Assembly: GCA_045119215.1 (NCBI GenBank)
Contig: JBGVDD010000168.1
Location: 1-64,000 of the forward strand
From: RUG11237 sp045119215
GTDB lineage: Bacteria; Bacillota; Clostridia; Lachnospirales; Lachnospiraceae
DNA: 64,000 bases
Direction of reading: 5' to 3'
Part shown: in pieces, positions 24,957 to 33,883 of the stretch
Position numbering within the stretch: position 1 is the stretch's first letter
Layout: each line of letters starts with the position of its first letter
Made by a program: the position numbers and the translations under genes
Notes under the pieces: generated by a model
Database searches by the model: none
The model's input: the letters and a program-made list of their open reading frames with translations, nothing else
Told to the model about the DNA's origin: nothing

Positions 24957-26302
24957 TGGCATTTGACAGCTTAACAGACAAACTTCAAAATGTATTCAAA
25001 AAACTTCGCGGAAAAGGTCTTTTGACAGAGGAGGACGTTAAGGTTGCCCTGAAGGAAGTAAAGATGGCTTTGCTTGAGGCAGACGTAAACTTCAAAGTTG
25101 TAAAGAAATTTGTGAAGAGTGTGCAGGAGCGTGCAGTAGGTCAGGATGTAATGAATGGCTTGAATCCTGGACAGATGGTAATCAAAATTGTAAATGAAGA
25201 ACTAATTCAGTTGATGGGTTCAGAAACAACAGAGATTACATTACAGCCAGGGAAGGCAACCACGGTTATTATGATGGTTGGTCTTCAAGGTGCAGGTAAA
25301 ACTACCACAGCTGCAAAGTTAGCCGCAAAGTTTAAGCAAAAAGGAAAGAAGCCTTTGCTTGTGGCCTGTGATATTTATCGTCCCGCTGCTATTAAGCAGT
25401 TGCAGATAAATGCAGAAAAGGTAAATGTGGATATGTTTACCATGGGTGACAACCACAAACCGGTAAATATTGTAAAAGCCGCTATGGAACACGCAGAAAA
25501 AAATGGTAATAACTTGGTTATTATAGATACTGCTGGTCGTCTTCATGTAGATGAAGACATGATGCAGGAACTGGTTGATATCCGTGAAGCAGTAGAGGTG
25601 CATCAGACGGTGTTGGTGGTGGATGCCATGACCGGACAGGATGCGGTAAACGTTGCACAGACTTTCAACGACAGAATTGGTGTAGATGGGGTTATCCTTA
25701 CAAAATTAGATGGTGATACCAGAGGTGGTGCAGCTCTTTCCATCAGGGAAGTGACAGGGAAACCGATTTTCTATGCAGCAACAGGAGAAAAACTGTCAGA
25801 TTTGGAACAGTTTTATCCGGACAGAATGGCATCAAGAATTCTTGGAATGGGAGATGTCATGAGCTTGATAGAAAAAGCTCAGGCAGAAATCGATGAAGAT
25901 AAAGCCAAAGAAATGGAAGAACGCTTTAAGAAAAACCAGTTTGACTTTAATGATTATTTAGAGAGTATGAGTCAGATGAGGAAGATGGGCGGTCTTGCAA
26001 GCATCATGAATATGCTCCCGGGAATGGGAATGCAGATGAAAGATGTAGATACAGATGCAGGAGAGAAAGCTTTGGCAAAGACAGAAGCCATTATTCTTTC
26101 CATGACTGCAAAAGAAAGAGCCAACCCGGATTTGTTAAATCCATCCAGAAAGCACAGAATTGCTGCTGGTGCCGGGGTTGATATTGCGGAAGTGAATCGA
26201 TTTATCAAACAGTTTGAGCAGACAAAGAAAATGATGAAACAGATGCCCGGTTTGATGGGCGGACGCGGTGGTAAAAGAGGTAAGTTTAAACTTCCTTTTT
26301 AA
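24956..26302 (+). CDS. ffh: signal recognition particle protein Ffh
   Basis: 448 residues: helical N domain (1-90), GTPase G domain with GLQGAGKTT, DTAGR and TKLDGD motifs (about 100-295), and a Met-rich M domain (about 300-440: MGGLASIMNMLPGMGMQMKDV, MMKQMPGLMGG) that binds SRP RNA and signal sequences. It directs ribosomes making membrane and secreted proteins to FtsY/SecYEG. It is translationally coupled to ylxM and followed by the 30S protein S16 gene 33 bases later. Confidence 0.97.
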   Translation: MAFDSLTDKLQNVFKKLRGKGLLTEEDVKVALKEVKMALLEADVNFKVVKKFVKSVQERAVGQDVMNGLNPGQMVIKIVNEELIQLMGSETTEITLQPGKATTVIMMVGLQGAGKTTTAAKLAAKFKQKGKKPLLVACDIYRPAAIKQLQINAEKVNVDMFTMGDNHKPVNIVKAAMEHAEKNGNNLVIIDTAGRLHVDEDMMQELVDIREAVEVHQTVLVVDAMTGQDAVNVAQTFNDRIGVDGVILTKLDGDTRGGAALSIREVTGKPIFYAATGEKLSDLEQFYPDRMASRILGMGDVMSLIEKAQAEIDEDKAKEMEERFKKNQFDFNDYLESMSQMRKMGGLASIMNMLPGMGMQMKDVDTDAGEKALAKTEAIILSMTAKERANPDLLNPSRKHRIAAGAGVDIAEVNRFIKQFEQTKKMMKQMPGLMGGRGGKRGKFKLPF

Positions 26303-26335
26303 CATAAAGAAAATACCTTAAGGAGGTGAAAAGAC

Positions 26336-26581
26336 ATGGCAGTAAAAATCAGATTAAGAAGAATGGGACAGAAGAAGGCTCCTTTCTATAGAATTATCGT
26401 AGCAGACTCTAGATCACCTAGAGATGGTAAGTTCATCGAAGAAATCGGTACTTACGATCCAACTAAGGATCCAAGCGAATTCCACGTAAACGAAGAAGCA
26501 GCTAAGAAGTGGTTAGCAAATGGTGCTCAGCCAACAGAAGTAGTTGGAAAAATCTTCAAGTTAGCAGGAATCGAAAAATAG
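26336..26581 (+). CDS. rpsP: 30S ribosomal protein S16
   Basis: 81 residues, full length. It starts AVKIRLRRMGQKKAPFYRI and contains the VADSRSPRDGKFIEEIGTYDP core. S16 binds 16S rRNA in the 5' and central domains during 30S assembly. AGGAGG precedes ATG 26336. Second block of the conserved ffh-rpsP-khpA-rimM-trmD order. Confidence 0.97.
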   Translation: MAVKIRLRRMGQKKAPFYRIIVADSRSPRDGKFIEEIGTYDPTKDPSEFHVNEEAAKKWLANGAQPTEVVGKIFKLAGIEK

Positions 26582-26602
26582 TAGCTAGTGGAGGCGAAAC
26601 AG

Positions 26603-26833
26603 ATGAAAGAATTAGTTGAAGTTATTGCAAAATCACTAGTTGACGATCCATCCGCAGTTGTTGTTGAAGAGAAGAAAAAAGATGAAGAGATTCATTTGGA
26701 ACTTCATGTGGCGAAGGAAGATATGGGTAAGGTCATTGGTAAACAAGGGCGTGCCGCAAAAGCAATCCGTGCTATTGTTCAGTCAGCAGCAATGAGAGAA
26801 GGTAAAAAAGTTACTGTGGATATCGTAGATTAA
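26603..26833 (+). CDS. khpA: KH-domain RNA-binding protein KhpA
   Basis: 76 residues, a single type II KH domain with the RNA-binding GxxG loop GKVIGKQGRAAKAIRAIV. KhpA pairs with KhpB in other Firmicutes to bind small RNAs and influence cell division and sporulation. The ATG at 26603 with GGAGG upstream is preferred to GTG 26588. It sits between rpsP and rimM as usual. Confidence 0.93.
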   Translation: MKELVEVIAKSLVDDPSAVVVEEKKKDEEIHLELHVAKEDMGKVIGKQGRAAKAIRAIVQSAAMREGKKVTVDIVD

Positions 26834-26933
26834 TACAAATTATTTGATTATAGAATAACACAGTAGGTACAGAAAGGCGTGTCGAAAGGCATGCCTTTCT
26901 TTGACACAAGGGAATGATGAAGGAGAATTATTT

Positions 26934-27443
26934 ATGGAAGATTTGCTTCAGGTAGGGGCAATCACCTCCACCCATGGTATTCGTGGAGAGGTAAAGGTAT
27001 TCCCTACAACAGATGATGTAAATAGATTTAAAAAGTTGAAAGAAGTAGTGTTGGATACCGGAAAGGAACAGCTTATATTACAGATAGAAGGGGTAAAGTT
27101 TTTCAAACAGTTTGTTATCTTGAAATTCAAAGGTATTGACAACATTAATGATATAGAGAAGTATAAGGGAAAAAGCCTGTTTGTAACCAGAGAGAATGCT
27201 GTGAAATTAAAAAAAGATGAATACTTTATTGCAGACATGATTGGAAGCACAGTGGAAGATGAAGAGGGAAAGGTGCTTGGCACTTTGACAGATGTAATGC
27301 AGACAGGGGCAAATGATGTTTACATTGTGGAAGATGAGAATGGTAAGGAACTTTTGTTCCCGGCAATAAAACAATGCGTTTTAAAGGTAGATGTGGAAGA
27401 AAAGAAGATTCTGGTGCATGTGATGCCGGGTCTGCTTGATTAG
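26934..27443 (+). CDS. rimM: ribosome maturation factor RimM
   Basis: 169 residues. The N-terminal beta-barrel begins LLQVGAITSTHGIRGEVKV; the C-terminal PRC-barrel contains DEYFIADMIGSTVEDEEGKVLGTL and LFPAIKQCVLKVD. It assists 30S head assembly with S19. ATG 26934 follows AAGGAGAA; a start at 26901 would lie before that site. The 3' end is 10 bases before trmD. Confidence 0.95.
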   Translation: MEDLLQVGAITSTHGIRGEVKVFPTTDDVNRFKKLKEVVLDTGKEQLILQIEGVKFFKQFVILKFKGIDNINDIEKYKGKSLFVTRENAVKLKKDEYFIADMIGSTVEDEEGKVLGTLTDVMQTGANDVYIVEDENGKELLFPAIKQCVLKVDVEEKKILVHVMPGLLD

Positions 27444-27453
27444 GAGTGAAGGT

Positions 27454-28200
27454 ATGAATTATCATATTTTGACATTATTTCCGGAAATGGTTTTGGATGG
27501 TTTGAATACCAGTATTATTGGCAGGGCGAAAGAAAAGGGGCTTTTGTCCATTGAAGCGGTAAATATAAGAGATTTTACCCAGAATAAGCATAACCGTGTA
27601 GACGATTATCCATATGGTGGTGGTGCAGGAATGGTGATGCAGGCCCAGCCGGTATATGATGCCTATCGCCATGTGGAGGAAAAAATAGGGAAAAAACCCC
27701 GGGTAATTTATATGACCCCTCAGGGGAAAACCTTTCATCAGAAAATGGCAGAGGAGTTTGCCAAGGAAGAGGATTTGGTATTCCTGTGCGGACACTATGA
27801 AGGGATTGATGAGAGGGTTTTGGAGGAAATTGTTACGGACTATGTATCTATCGGTGATTATGTGTTGACAGGTGGAGAACTTCCGGCAATGGTTATGATA
27901 GATGCCATTTCCAGATTGTTAGAGGATGTGCTGCATAATGATACTTCCGCAGAGTTTGAGACTTTTCATGATAACCTGTTGGAATATCCACAGTATTCAA
28001 GACCGGAGATTTGGAATGGAAAGCAGGTGCCACCGGTGTTATTGTCAGGACACCATGCCAATATCGAAAAATGGAGAAGGGAACAGTCCATTATGCGAAC
28101 TGTGCAGAACCGTCCGGATTTAATTAAAGATGCGGTGTTGTCCAAGAAAGAACAAGAGTTTTTAAGGGAGTATTTGGCTACTGTACAGACGCAAGCTTAG
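27454..28200 (+). CDS. trmD: tRNA (guanine-N1)-methyltransferase TrmD
   Basis: 248 residues with the knotted SPOUT fold: MNYHILTLFPEMV start, DDYPYGGGAGMVMQ, FLCGHYEGIDERV and YVLTGGELPAMVMIDAI (S-adenosylmethionine knot). It methylates G37 of tRNAs reading CNN codons to prevent frameshifting. ATG 27454 with an AGGAGTGAAGGT site. In most relatives rplS follows at once; here a 3.3-kb secreted-protein gene intervenes. Confidence 0.96.
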   Translation: MNYHILTLFPEMVLDGLNTSIIGRAKEKGLLSIEAVNIRDFTQNKHNRVDDYPYGGGAGMVMQAQPVYDAYRHVEEKIGKKPRVIYMTPQGKTFHQKMAEEFAKEEDLVFLCGHYEGIDERVLEEIVTDYVSIGDYVLTGGELPAMVMIDAISRLLEDVLHNDTSAEFETFHDNLLEYPQYSRPEIWNGKQVPPVLLSGHHANIEKWRREQSIMRTVQNRPDLIKDAVLSKKEQEFLREYLATVQTQA

Positions 28201-28401
28201 CGCTTTCTGTTAAACTATGTGCCAGAAACGTTGTTGTGAGAATAAATAGAGAGTAGGCAAGTTACTATGACAAATATTCTGAATTGGGTAAAAATGCATA
28301 AAAATAGTGGCGAGAATTTCTGGGTTATTGGTAAAAACATATGATTTACCTTCTTTCTTATTTGTGATATATTACAATATTTTTCAAATAACTAGATGTA
28401 A

Positions 28402-28430
28402 TTGTACAAGGGTTACAAATGTGTTATTAT
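28402..28430 (+). promoter_or_regulatory. sigma-A promoter of the beta-helix surface protein
   Basis: TTGTAC at 28402-28407, 17-base spacer, TATTAT at 28425-28430. It separates this gene from the trmD transcription unit. Confidence 0.55.
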
Positions 28431-28479
28431 GAAACTATGGTATGAGGAAGACACAAATAAGAAAGGAGGATTCTTTTTT

Positions 28480-31400
28480 ATGAAAAGAACCAAAAAACTG
28501 CTTGCGACATTTTGGGCTCTGGCAATGGTGATATTGTCAGCCATATCACCTGCACTGACAGTACAGGCTAAAAATGTAACAGCAAAATCTATCACCATTA
28601 ATTTTCCATCAAAGGTGACCATGTACACAGGAAGCAGCAAAACCATAAAGGTGACAGGCGTCACTCCCAAAGGGGCGTCAAAGAGTGTACAGTACAAAAG
28701 TGACAAACCGGAGATTGTAAAGGTTTCTTCTAAGGGAACCATGAAGGCTGTCAAATCCGGAAAAGCGGTAATAACCGTTACATCTACAGATAACCAAAAG
28801 GTAAGTAAAAAAGTAAAGGTCACAGTAAAGAATCTTGTAAGCAATACAACTCAGAACAAGATTGTGGTGGCACTTAGCAAGAAAAAGACATTAAAGATGC
28901 CTTTGGCAGTTAAGGCAACAAACCTAAGCTTTAGCTCTAGTAAAAATTCTGTTGCAACGGTTGACAGCAAGGGTATGATCCGCGGAAAAAAGGCAGGAAC
29001 GGCAAAAATTACAGTAAAGGGTGTGAAGGGAACTTACAAAGGAGCAAAACAGGTAATTACGGTATATATTGCAAAAAAATCTGTAAAAAGCGTATCCTTA
29101 AATACATCAAAAGAGACGATTCAGATAGGGGGAACTTTGGATTTAAAAACAAGCGTAATGCCGTCCTCAGCAGCAAATATAGTGACATTTAAGTCCAGCG
29201 AGTCCAGCGTGGCAACAGTAGATGCTAAGGGAAAGGTGAAAGCTGTGGGTGTGGGAATGGCAAAGATTACAGCAACTACCATTGACGGTAAGAAGAAGGC
29301 AGTATGCACCGTAACTGTTACAGATGGGGCAGAGCCTACAGATATGCAGGAACCCACAGTCACAGTAAAGCCAACGGAGAGCGCACCCCCCACAGCTACA
29401 GTAAAGCCAACGGAGAGTGCGAAACCTACAGCTACAGTAAAGCCAGCGGAGAGTGCAAAACCTACAGCTACAGTAAAGCCAACGGACAGTCCAAAACCAA
29501 CACAGGTTGTGTCACCGGAAGAGCCATCTCCAGTGATAGACAAAACGGTAGACACTGTGGAGGATATGAAAGCAGAAGATCTCAAAGCAGGAGATTTTGT
29601 TCAGACAAAAGGGTATTGGAATGTGGGAGATCATGGCGGGGCAGTCTATGAGATTATGTCTTACGAGACATGGTATAGCCAGCTGCCCAAGGATATTCTG
29701 TATGTGCGCCCGGAAAATGAATTAATCAGGACCACGGTGGATGAATATGGAAATCACACACTGAACAATGGATTGGTTGCAAAATTGTATGGCAATTCCT
29801 ATACACCGGAACAGTGGGGAGCACAGGATGGTGCCAATCTAATGCCATTTATCCATATGTTTGCGCAAGTAAAGACGGGACGTATTGATTTTCAGGAGAA
29901 TAAGACATATGAATTGGAGTTAGTAAAAAAAGATAATCCATATCGCACTTATATGTGTGGAGCCTTATTAGGTGGGCAATATTTTTATAAGCCAATTATG
30001 GGAAATGTTCATGATTTGGTTTTGGACGGACATAACTGTACCATCACAATTCCAGAGGGGAAATTTGGTGACAGTGGAATGGGTATCTTGAATTTTACTC
30101 AGGATATCGTAAACTTAGAAATCATGAACTTCAATTTTGATGGAAAAGGTCACACGATGTATACAAATGTATACAACACCAATTATGAGAACAATAAAAA
30201 CTCCAATCATTTGATTTTCTATGCACCGGGAGCGTTGTATTTGAACACAATGGGTAGTATTGGAGAAGACCATTGGCGATATGACCCCACAGTGGATCTA
30301 GAGGAACCAAATCATTCCTTTACAAAGGCAAAAGTAGAAAATTGGAATATTCATGATAATACCTTTAATGATCCAGGAGCTATGTATCATAAAGCGGGTG
30401 ATTACGGCGGAGACTGTATCCTGGTAATTAACCCGGATGCATTGGACGGATTACATATTGAGGATAATGAGTTCTATAACTGGGGCAGATGGGTATTTGC
30501 CATTGACCTTGGTGGAAATGGAGAAAGGCTTTATAACATTTCATTCAACAGAAATAAATGTATTGGTGCCAATGGTTACTTAGAAGCAGACGAGGATGGA
30601 AATTTCAAATATTTGAACGAAGCACCGGGAATCTCAGGACAAGTGGAAGATACATGGCGTTGGAGAGCATTGGGTCTTATAGACTTTGAAGCCAGAAAAT
30701 GTTTCACCAATGTGGAAATGAAAGACAACTATATTCTTGGAACTGCTGGTTTTGCCATCAATGGTAACAGTAAGGTTTCGGATAATATTGTAATTGAAAA
30801 TAACTATTGGAACCATTGTGGTGGCGGATATCCATACCGTTTTGAATTTTACAGTGGAATCGCCAAAGACATTGCTTTTAGAAATAATAAACTGCTTGGC
30901 GGCGGTGGATGTAAACTGGGTATTTTTACTCACAATGCAACAATAGAAAACAATGAATATGTGGGAGGATTCCGTACCTTTGGAATCGCTGGTGACATTG
31001 TGTTTCGAGGAAACCGTAAGACAAGCACAATCAGCACACTTTGGAGTCACGAGGCAAACATTTTCTATGACAATGAGTATTTGTCTTATGATCAGGTGAA
31101 AAATGATGTGGGAGCCCGTGTGGTTTACAAAGATAACGATGGATACTTTAGTGGAATTTTCACAGATATGACAGATATCAATAAACTGTCATATATTGAT
31201 ATGGATGTAGACACAGACAGTTATGGTATTTACAAAATGGGTATCACTGCATTTGGAACAAACTTTAAGATTAATCCCCAGTCTTTTACATCTACACCTC
31301 AGGATATGTATGCTCACGGTGCAGAGATTACAAAGCCATTTAACACCAAAGATGGTTTGGGAAGCATTGTGAAAGTGAAGGCAGGACAGACAGTTGTGAC

Positions 31401-31800
31401 TGATATGCAGAAAGGGTATGGTGTGATTGGAGGATACTTCTTCAAGAAGCTGACCGGTATTGAGGAGTTTGAAAAATACAATGGCTGCAACTGGGAGACT
31501 TACGCAACATGGGAAAAAATCAGTAAAATAGATCTTGTCTGTACGGAAGATGGATATCTGCCGGGATGTTGTGAATACGGTTTCCGCTATCAGGGTACAC
31601 ATATCAGCTACGTTTTAGACAAGGAATTAACATTGCAGGATCATGCATATGTATATACGGATGACAATATCTATTACACAGAAAAAGGCGGAAAACTTAC
31701 AAAAGTACCTACCCATACCTCAGGAACGGTTGCAGATGGAGAAACAGAGCTTACATATATTGGTAAAGTTGCAAAAGTGAAGTTGGTGATAGAAAAATAG
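28480..31800 (+). CDS. large secreted protein: Ig-like (Big2) repeats, Thr/Pro linker, right-handed beta-helix
   Basis: 1106 residues from ATG 28480 (AAAGGAGG about 11 bases upstream). Signal peptide about 1-33 (KRTKKLL, hydrophobic stretch, VQA-K). Three bacterial Ig-like group 2 domains (about 35-285) follow, with the KSVSLNTSKETIQIGGTLDLKTSV and SSVATVDAKGKVKAVGVG signatures. Next is a Thr/Pro linker of four 12-residue repeats, then a long C-terminal region (about 350-1106) with pectate-lyase-like parallel beta-helix character: FDGKGHTMY, NIHDNTFND, HIEDNEFYNWG, SFNRNKCIG, MKDNYILG and IENNYWNH turns. Such helices bind or cleave polysaccharides; no catalytic set can be assigned by eye. No LPxTG or SLH anchor is seen, so it is secreted or held by the Ig domains. 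Confidence 0.82.
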   Translation: MKRTKKLLATFWALAMVILSAISPALTVQAKNVTAKSITINFPSKVTMYTGSSKTIKVTGVTPKGASKSVQYKSDKPEIVKVSSKGTMKAVKSGKAVITVTSTDNQKVSKKVKVTVKNLVSNTTQNKIVVALSKKKTLKMPLAVKATNLSFSSSKNSVATVDSKGMIRGKKAGTAKITVKGVKGTYKGAKQVITVYIAKKSVKSVSLNTSKETIQIGGTLDLKTSVMPSSAANIVTFKSSESSVATVDAKGKVKAVGVGMAKITATTIDGKKKAVCTVTVTDGAEPTDMQEPTVTVKPTESAPPTATVKPTESAKPTATVKPAESAKPTATVKPTDSPKPTQVVSPEEPSPVIDKTVDTVEDMKAEDLKAGDFVQTKGYWNVGDHGGAVYEIMSYETWYSQLPKDILYVRPENELIRTTVDEYGNHTLNNGLVAKLYGNSYTPEQWGAQDGANLMPFIHMFAQVKTGRIDFQENKTYELELVKKDNPYRTYMCGALLGGQYFYKPIMGNVHDLVLDGHNCTITIPEGKFGDSGMGILNFTQDIVNLEIMNFNFDGKGHTMYTNVYNTNYENNKNSNHLIFYAPGALYLNTMGSIGEDHWRYDPTVDLEEPNHSFTKAKVENWNIHDNTFNDPGAMYHKAGDYGGDCILVINPDALDGLHIEDNEFYNWGRWVFAIDLGGNGERLYNISFNRNKCIGANGYLEADEDGNFKYLNEAPGISGQVEDTWRWRALGLIDFEARKCFTNVEMKDNYILGTAGFAINGNSKVSDNIVIENNYWNHCGGGYPYRFEFYSGIAKDIAFRNNKLLGGGGCKLGIFTHNATIENNEYVGGFRTFGIAGDIVFRGNRKTSTISTLWSHEANIFYDNEYLSYDQVKNDVGARVVYKDNDGYFSGIFTDMTDINKLSYIDMDVDTDSYGIYKMGITAFGTNFKINPQSFTSTPQDMYAHGAEITKPFNTKDGLGSIVKVKAGQTVVTDMQKGYGVIGGYFFKKLTGIEEFEKYNGCNWETYATWEKISKIDLVCTEDGYLPGCCEYGFRYQGTHISYVLDKELTLQDHAYVYTDDNIYYTEKGGKLTKVPTHTSGTVADGETELTYIGKVAKVKLVIEK
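29362..29505 (+). repeat. four tandem 36-base units coding a Thr/Pro linker
   Basis: Units start at 29362, 29398, 29434 and 29470. Each encodes about TVKPTESAKPTA and the four differ by a few substitutions. They lie inside the secreted beta-helix protein gene. Confidence 0.85.
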
Positions 31801-31837
31801 AAAGAACAACCTATGCTGGACAATTTCAAAAAATCCC

Positions 31838-31866
31838 TTGCTTTTTACGGGGGAATATGATACAAT
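31838..31866 (+). promoter_or_regulatory. promoter of rplS
   Basis: TTGCTT at 31838-31843, 17-base spacer, TACAAT at 31861-31866. rplS thus has its own promoter after the intervening gene. Confidence 0.7.
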
Positions 31867-31950
31867 GTCGAAGTTGTGAGAAAAAAGAGATGGTCCTCTG
31901 TTACCAATGGTAGGTATTAAGAACATCCAGGATTATAAGGAGGAAACACA
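31867..31950 (+). promoter_or_regulatory. rplS mRNA leader, candidate L19 autoregulatory leader
   Basis: An 84-base leader with short pairing segments (TTACC/GGTA hairpin, and GGTCCTCTG facing AAGAACATCCAGGAT) resembling the L19 ribosomal leader described in low-GC Gram-positives. In that model L19 binds its own leader to limit synthesis. The match is by eye. Confidence 0.5.
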
Positions 31951-32298
31951 ATGAACGCAATTATCAAAGAGATTGAAACAGCACAGTTAAAGGCATCTGT
32001 AGACGAATTTAATGTTGGTGATACTGTAAGAGTACACGCTAAGATTAAAGAAGGAAATCGTGAAAGAATCCAGGTTTTTGAAGGTACAGTTCTTAAGAGA
32101 CAGGGTGGAAGCACAAGAGAAACATTTACAGTTCGTAAGTTCTCTAACGGTGTAGGCGTTGAAAAGACTTGGCCATTACATTCTCCACATGTAGAGAAGA
32201 TTGAAGTAGTGAGACGTGGTAAGGTAAGACGTGCTAAATTAAACTACTTAAGAGATCGTATCGGTAAGAAGGCTAAGGTAAAAGAATTAGTAAAATAA
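31951..32298 (+). CDS. rplS: 50S ribosomal protein L19
   Basis: 115 residues, full length. DTVRVHAKIKEGNRERIQVFEGTV, SNGVGVEKTWPLHSPHVEKIEVVRRGKVRRAKLNYLRDR are diagnostic. L19 lies at the 30S-50S interface. AGGAGG precedes ATG 31951. It has its own promoter and leader and is followed by a terminator, so signal peptidase expression is partly separate. Confidence 0.97.
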   Translation: MNAIIKEIETAQLKASVDEFNVGDTVRVHAKIKEGNRERIQVFEGTVLKRQGGSTRETFTVRKFSNGVGVEKTWPLHSPHVEKIEVVRRGKVRRAKLNYLRDRIGKKAKVKELVK

Positions 32299-32320
32299 TT
32301 ATAGCTATTCAAATTAAGAT

Positions 32321-32352
32321 AAAGGGACAAGGAAATACCTTGTTCCTTTTCT
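32321..32352 (+). terminator. rho-independent terminator after rplS
   Basis: AAAGGGACAAGG, loop AAATA, CCTTGTTCCTTTT. Confidence 0.85.
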
Positions 32353-32379
32353 GTCTATAAAGGAAACGAGGTGATTGGT

Positions 32380-32970
32380 GTGAGCAGAGCAAGTGTAAGG
32401 CGAAGACGCAGACGGCAGCAGAGGAGACAGAATATGGATTACACAAAGCTAAAGGAGACTTTGTTTTTTGGAGTAGAAATCATAGTTGTTATTGTGATTG
32501 CCTTTGTTCTGGTACATTTTGTGGGTGAGAAAACCAGTGTAATAGGTGCTTCCATGACCCCTACGTTGTCTAATAAAGATGAGGTAATCATCAATAAATT
32601 TATCTATACTTTAACAGACCCCAAACGGGGAGATGTGGTGGTTTTTCGACCAAATGGGAATGAAAACACTCATCTGAATGTAAAACGTGTGGTAGGTCTT
32701 CCGGGGGAAACCATCAAGGTTGAAAAGGGAGTTCTTTACATTGATGGGGAAGCGTATGAAAGCGATTTTGTGGCGGCTGGAATAAAAGACCAAGGAATTG
32801 CAGCAGAACCAATTCTTTTAGGAGAAGATGAGTATTTTGTGATAGGGGACAATGTAAATAATAGTGAAGACAGCCGTTTTGCCAATATCGGAAATGTTGA
32901 TAAGGAAGATATGGAAGGAAAGGTGTGGTTTTGCGTATCACCAATGAGTAATATGGGATTTGTGAATTAG
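32380..32970 (+). CDS. lepB: type I signal peptidase, first copy
   Basis: 196 residues. A basic N-terminus (SRASVRRRRRRQQRRQN) precedes one membrane helix (about 30-52). Catalytic serine lies in VIGASMTPTL and catalytic lysine in VKRVVGLPGE; box E is GDNVNNSEDSR. It cleaves signal peptides on the outer face of the membrane. GTG 32380 is chosen because GAGGTG sits just upstream; another GTG at 32371 lies inside that site. A paralogue lies at 33884 on the other side of rbgA. Confidence 0.92.
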   Translation: MSRASVRRRRRRQQRRQNMDYTKLKETLFFGVEIIVVIVIAFVLVHFVGEKTSVIGASMTPTLSNKDEVIINKFIYTLTDPKRGDVVVFRPNGNENTHLNVKRVVGLPGETIKVEKGVLYIDGEAYESDFVAAGIKDQGIAAEPILLGEDEYFVIGDNVNNSEDSRFANIGNVDKEDMEGKVWFCVSPMSNMGFVN

Positions 32971-32986
32971 AAGAGGAGATAAGAAT

Positions 32987-33829
32987 ATGCATTTTCAGTG
33001 GTATCCTGGACATATGACAAAAGCAAAGAGAATGATGGAGGAGAATATCAAGTTAATCGATTTGATCATCGAATTGGTGGATGCCCGTGTTCCTTTAAGT
33101 AGTCGTAATCCAGAAATAGATAATTTAGGAAAAAATAAATCAAGATTAATTTTATTAAATAAAACTGACTTATCTGATGAGAGGCAGAATGATGCCTGGA
33201 TGGAGTATTTTAAGAAGAAGGGATTTTTTGTAGTAAAAGTCAATGCCAGAAATGGGAATGGTGTAAAGCAGGTCAATGCAGCGGTTATGGAGGCGTGTAA
33301 GGAAAAAATTGAGAGAGACCGGAAACGTGGAATCTTGAACAGACCTGTGCGAGCTATGGTAGTAGGGATTCCCAATGTAGGAAAGTCTACTTTTATCAAT
33401 TCTTTTGCAGGAAAGGCGTGTACTAAGACTGGTAATAAGCCTGGTGTTACCAAAGGAAAACAATGGATTAAGTTAAACAAGAATGTGGAACTTCTGGATA
33501 CTCCAGGTATTTTGTGGCCAAAATTTGATGACCAGACAGTGGGACTACGCTTGGCATTTATCGGGTCCATCAAGGATGAAATTTTAAACATTGATGAGCT
33601 GGCGATAGAATTGATTAAGTTTTTAAAAGCAAATTATCCAGGCATTTTAGCCAAGAGATACGAATTAGAAGAAGAAAAAGAGGATGTTGAAGTATTGAAG
33701 GGAATTGCAAAAAACAGGGGCTGCGTGGCAAAGGGAGAGGAAATCGATTACTCTAAGGCAGCTACATTGTTTATTGATGATTTCAGAAGTGGAAGACTAG
33801 GTCGTATTACATTGGAATTTCCACAATAG
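32987..33829 (+). CDS. rbgA: ribosome biogenesis GTPase RbgA (YlqF)
   Basis: 280 residues. The GTPase motifs are circularly permuted as in the YlqF/YawG family: G4 LNKTDLSD first, then G1 GIPNVGKST, then G3 LLDTPGI. MHFQWYPGHMTKAKRMM is the family N-terminus. It acts in late 50S assembly. It sits between two lepB copies and upstream of rnhB as in many Clostridia. GAGGAG precedes ATG 32987. Confidence 0.96.
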   Translation: MHFQWYPGHMTKAKRMMEENIKLIDLIIELVDARVPLSSRNPEIDNLGKNKSRLILLNKTDLSDERQNDAWMEYFKKKGFFVVKVNARNGNGVKQVNAAVMEACKEKIERDRKRGILNRPVRAMVVGIPNVGKSTFINSFAGKACTKTGNKPGVTKGKQWIKLNKNVELLDTPGILWPKFDDQTVGLRLAFIGSIKDEILNIDELAIELIKFLKANYPGILAKRYELEEEKEDVEVLKGIAKNRGCVAKGEEIDYSKAATLFIDDFRSGRLGRITLEFPQ

Positions 33830-33837
33830 CATAGGTG

Positions 33838-33864
33838 GGTCTGCGCATTTACTGCGCTGACCGT
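33838..33864. repeat. 27-base interspersed repeat fragment
   Basis: Identical to 41223-41249 inside the element near luxS. It forms a hairpin: GGTCTGCGC, loop ATTTACT, GCGCTGACC with one mismatch. It lies between the rbgA stop and the next ribosome site. Confidence 0.75.
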
Positions 33865-33883
33865 AGGAAAATGAGGATGAATG

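Noticed and set aside
28201..28401. Possible structured RNA after trmD
   Set aside because: No stable long-range pairing or known riboswitch core could be seen by eye; treated as plain spacer.
29121..29585. Minus-strand frame of 154 residues with periodic Gly/Val repeats
   Set aside because: It is opposite the 36-base linker repeats of the secreted protein and has no start signals of its own.
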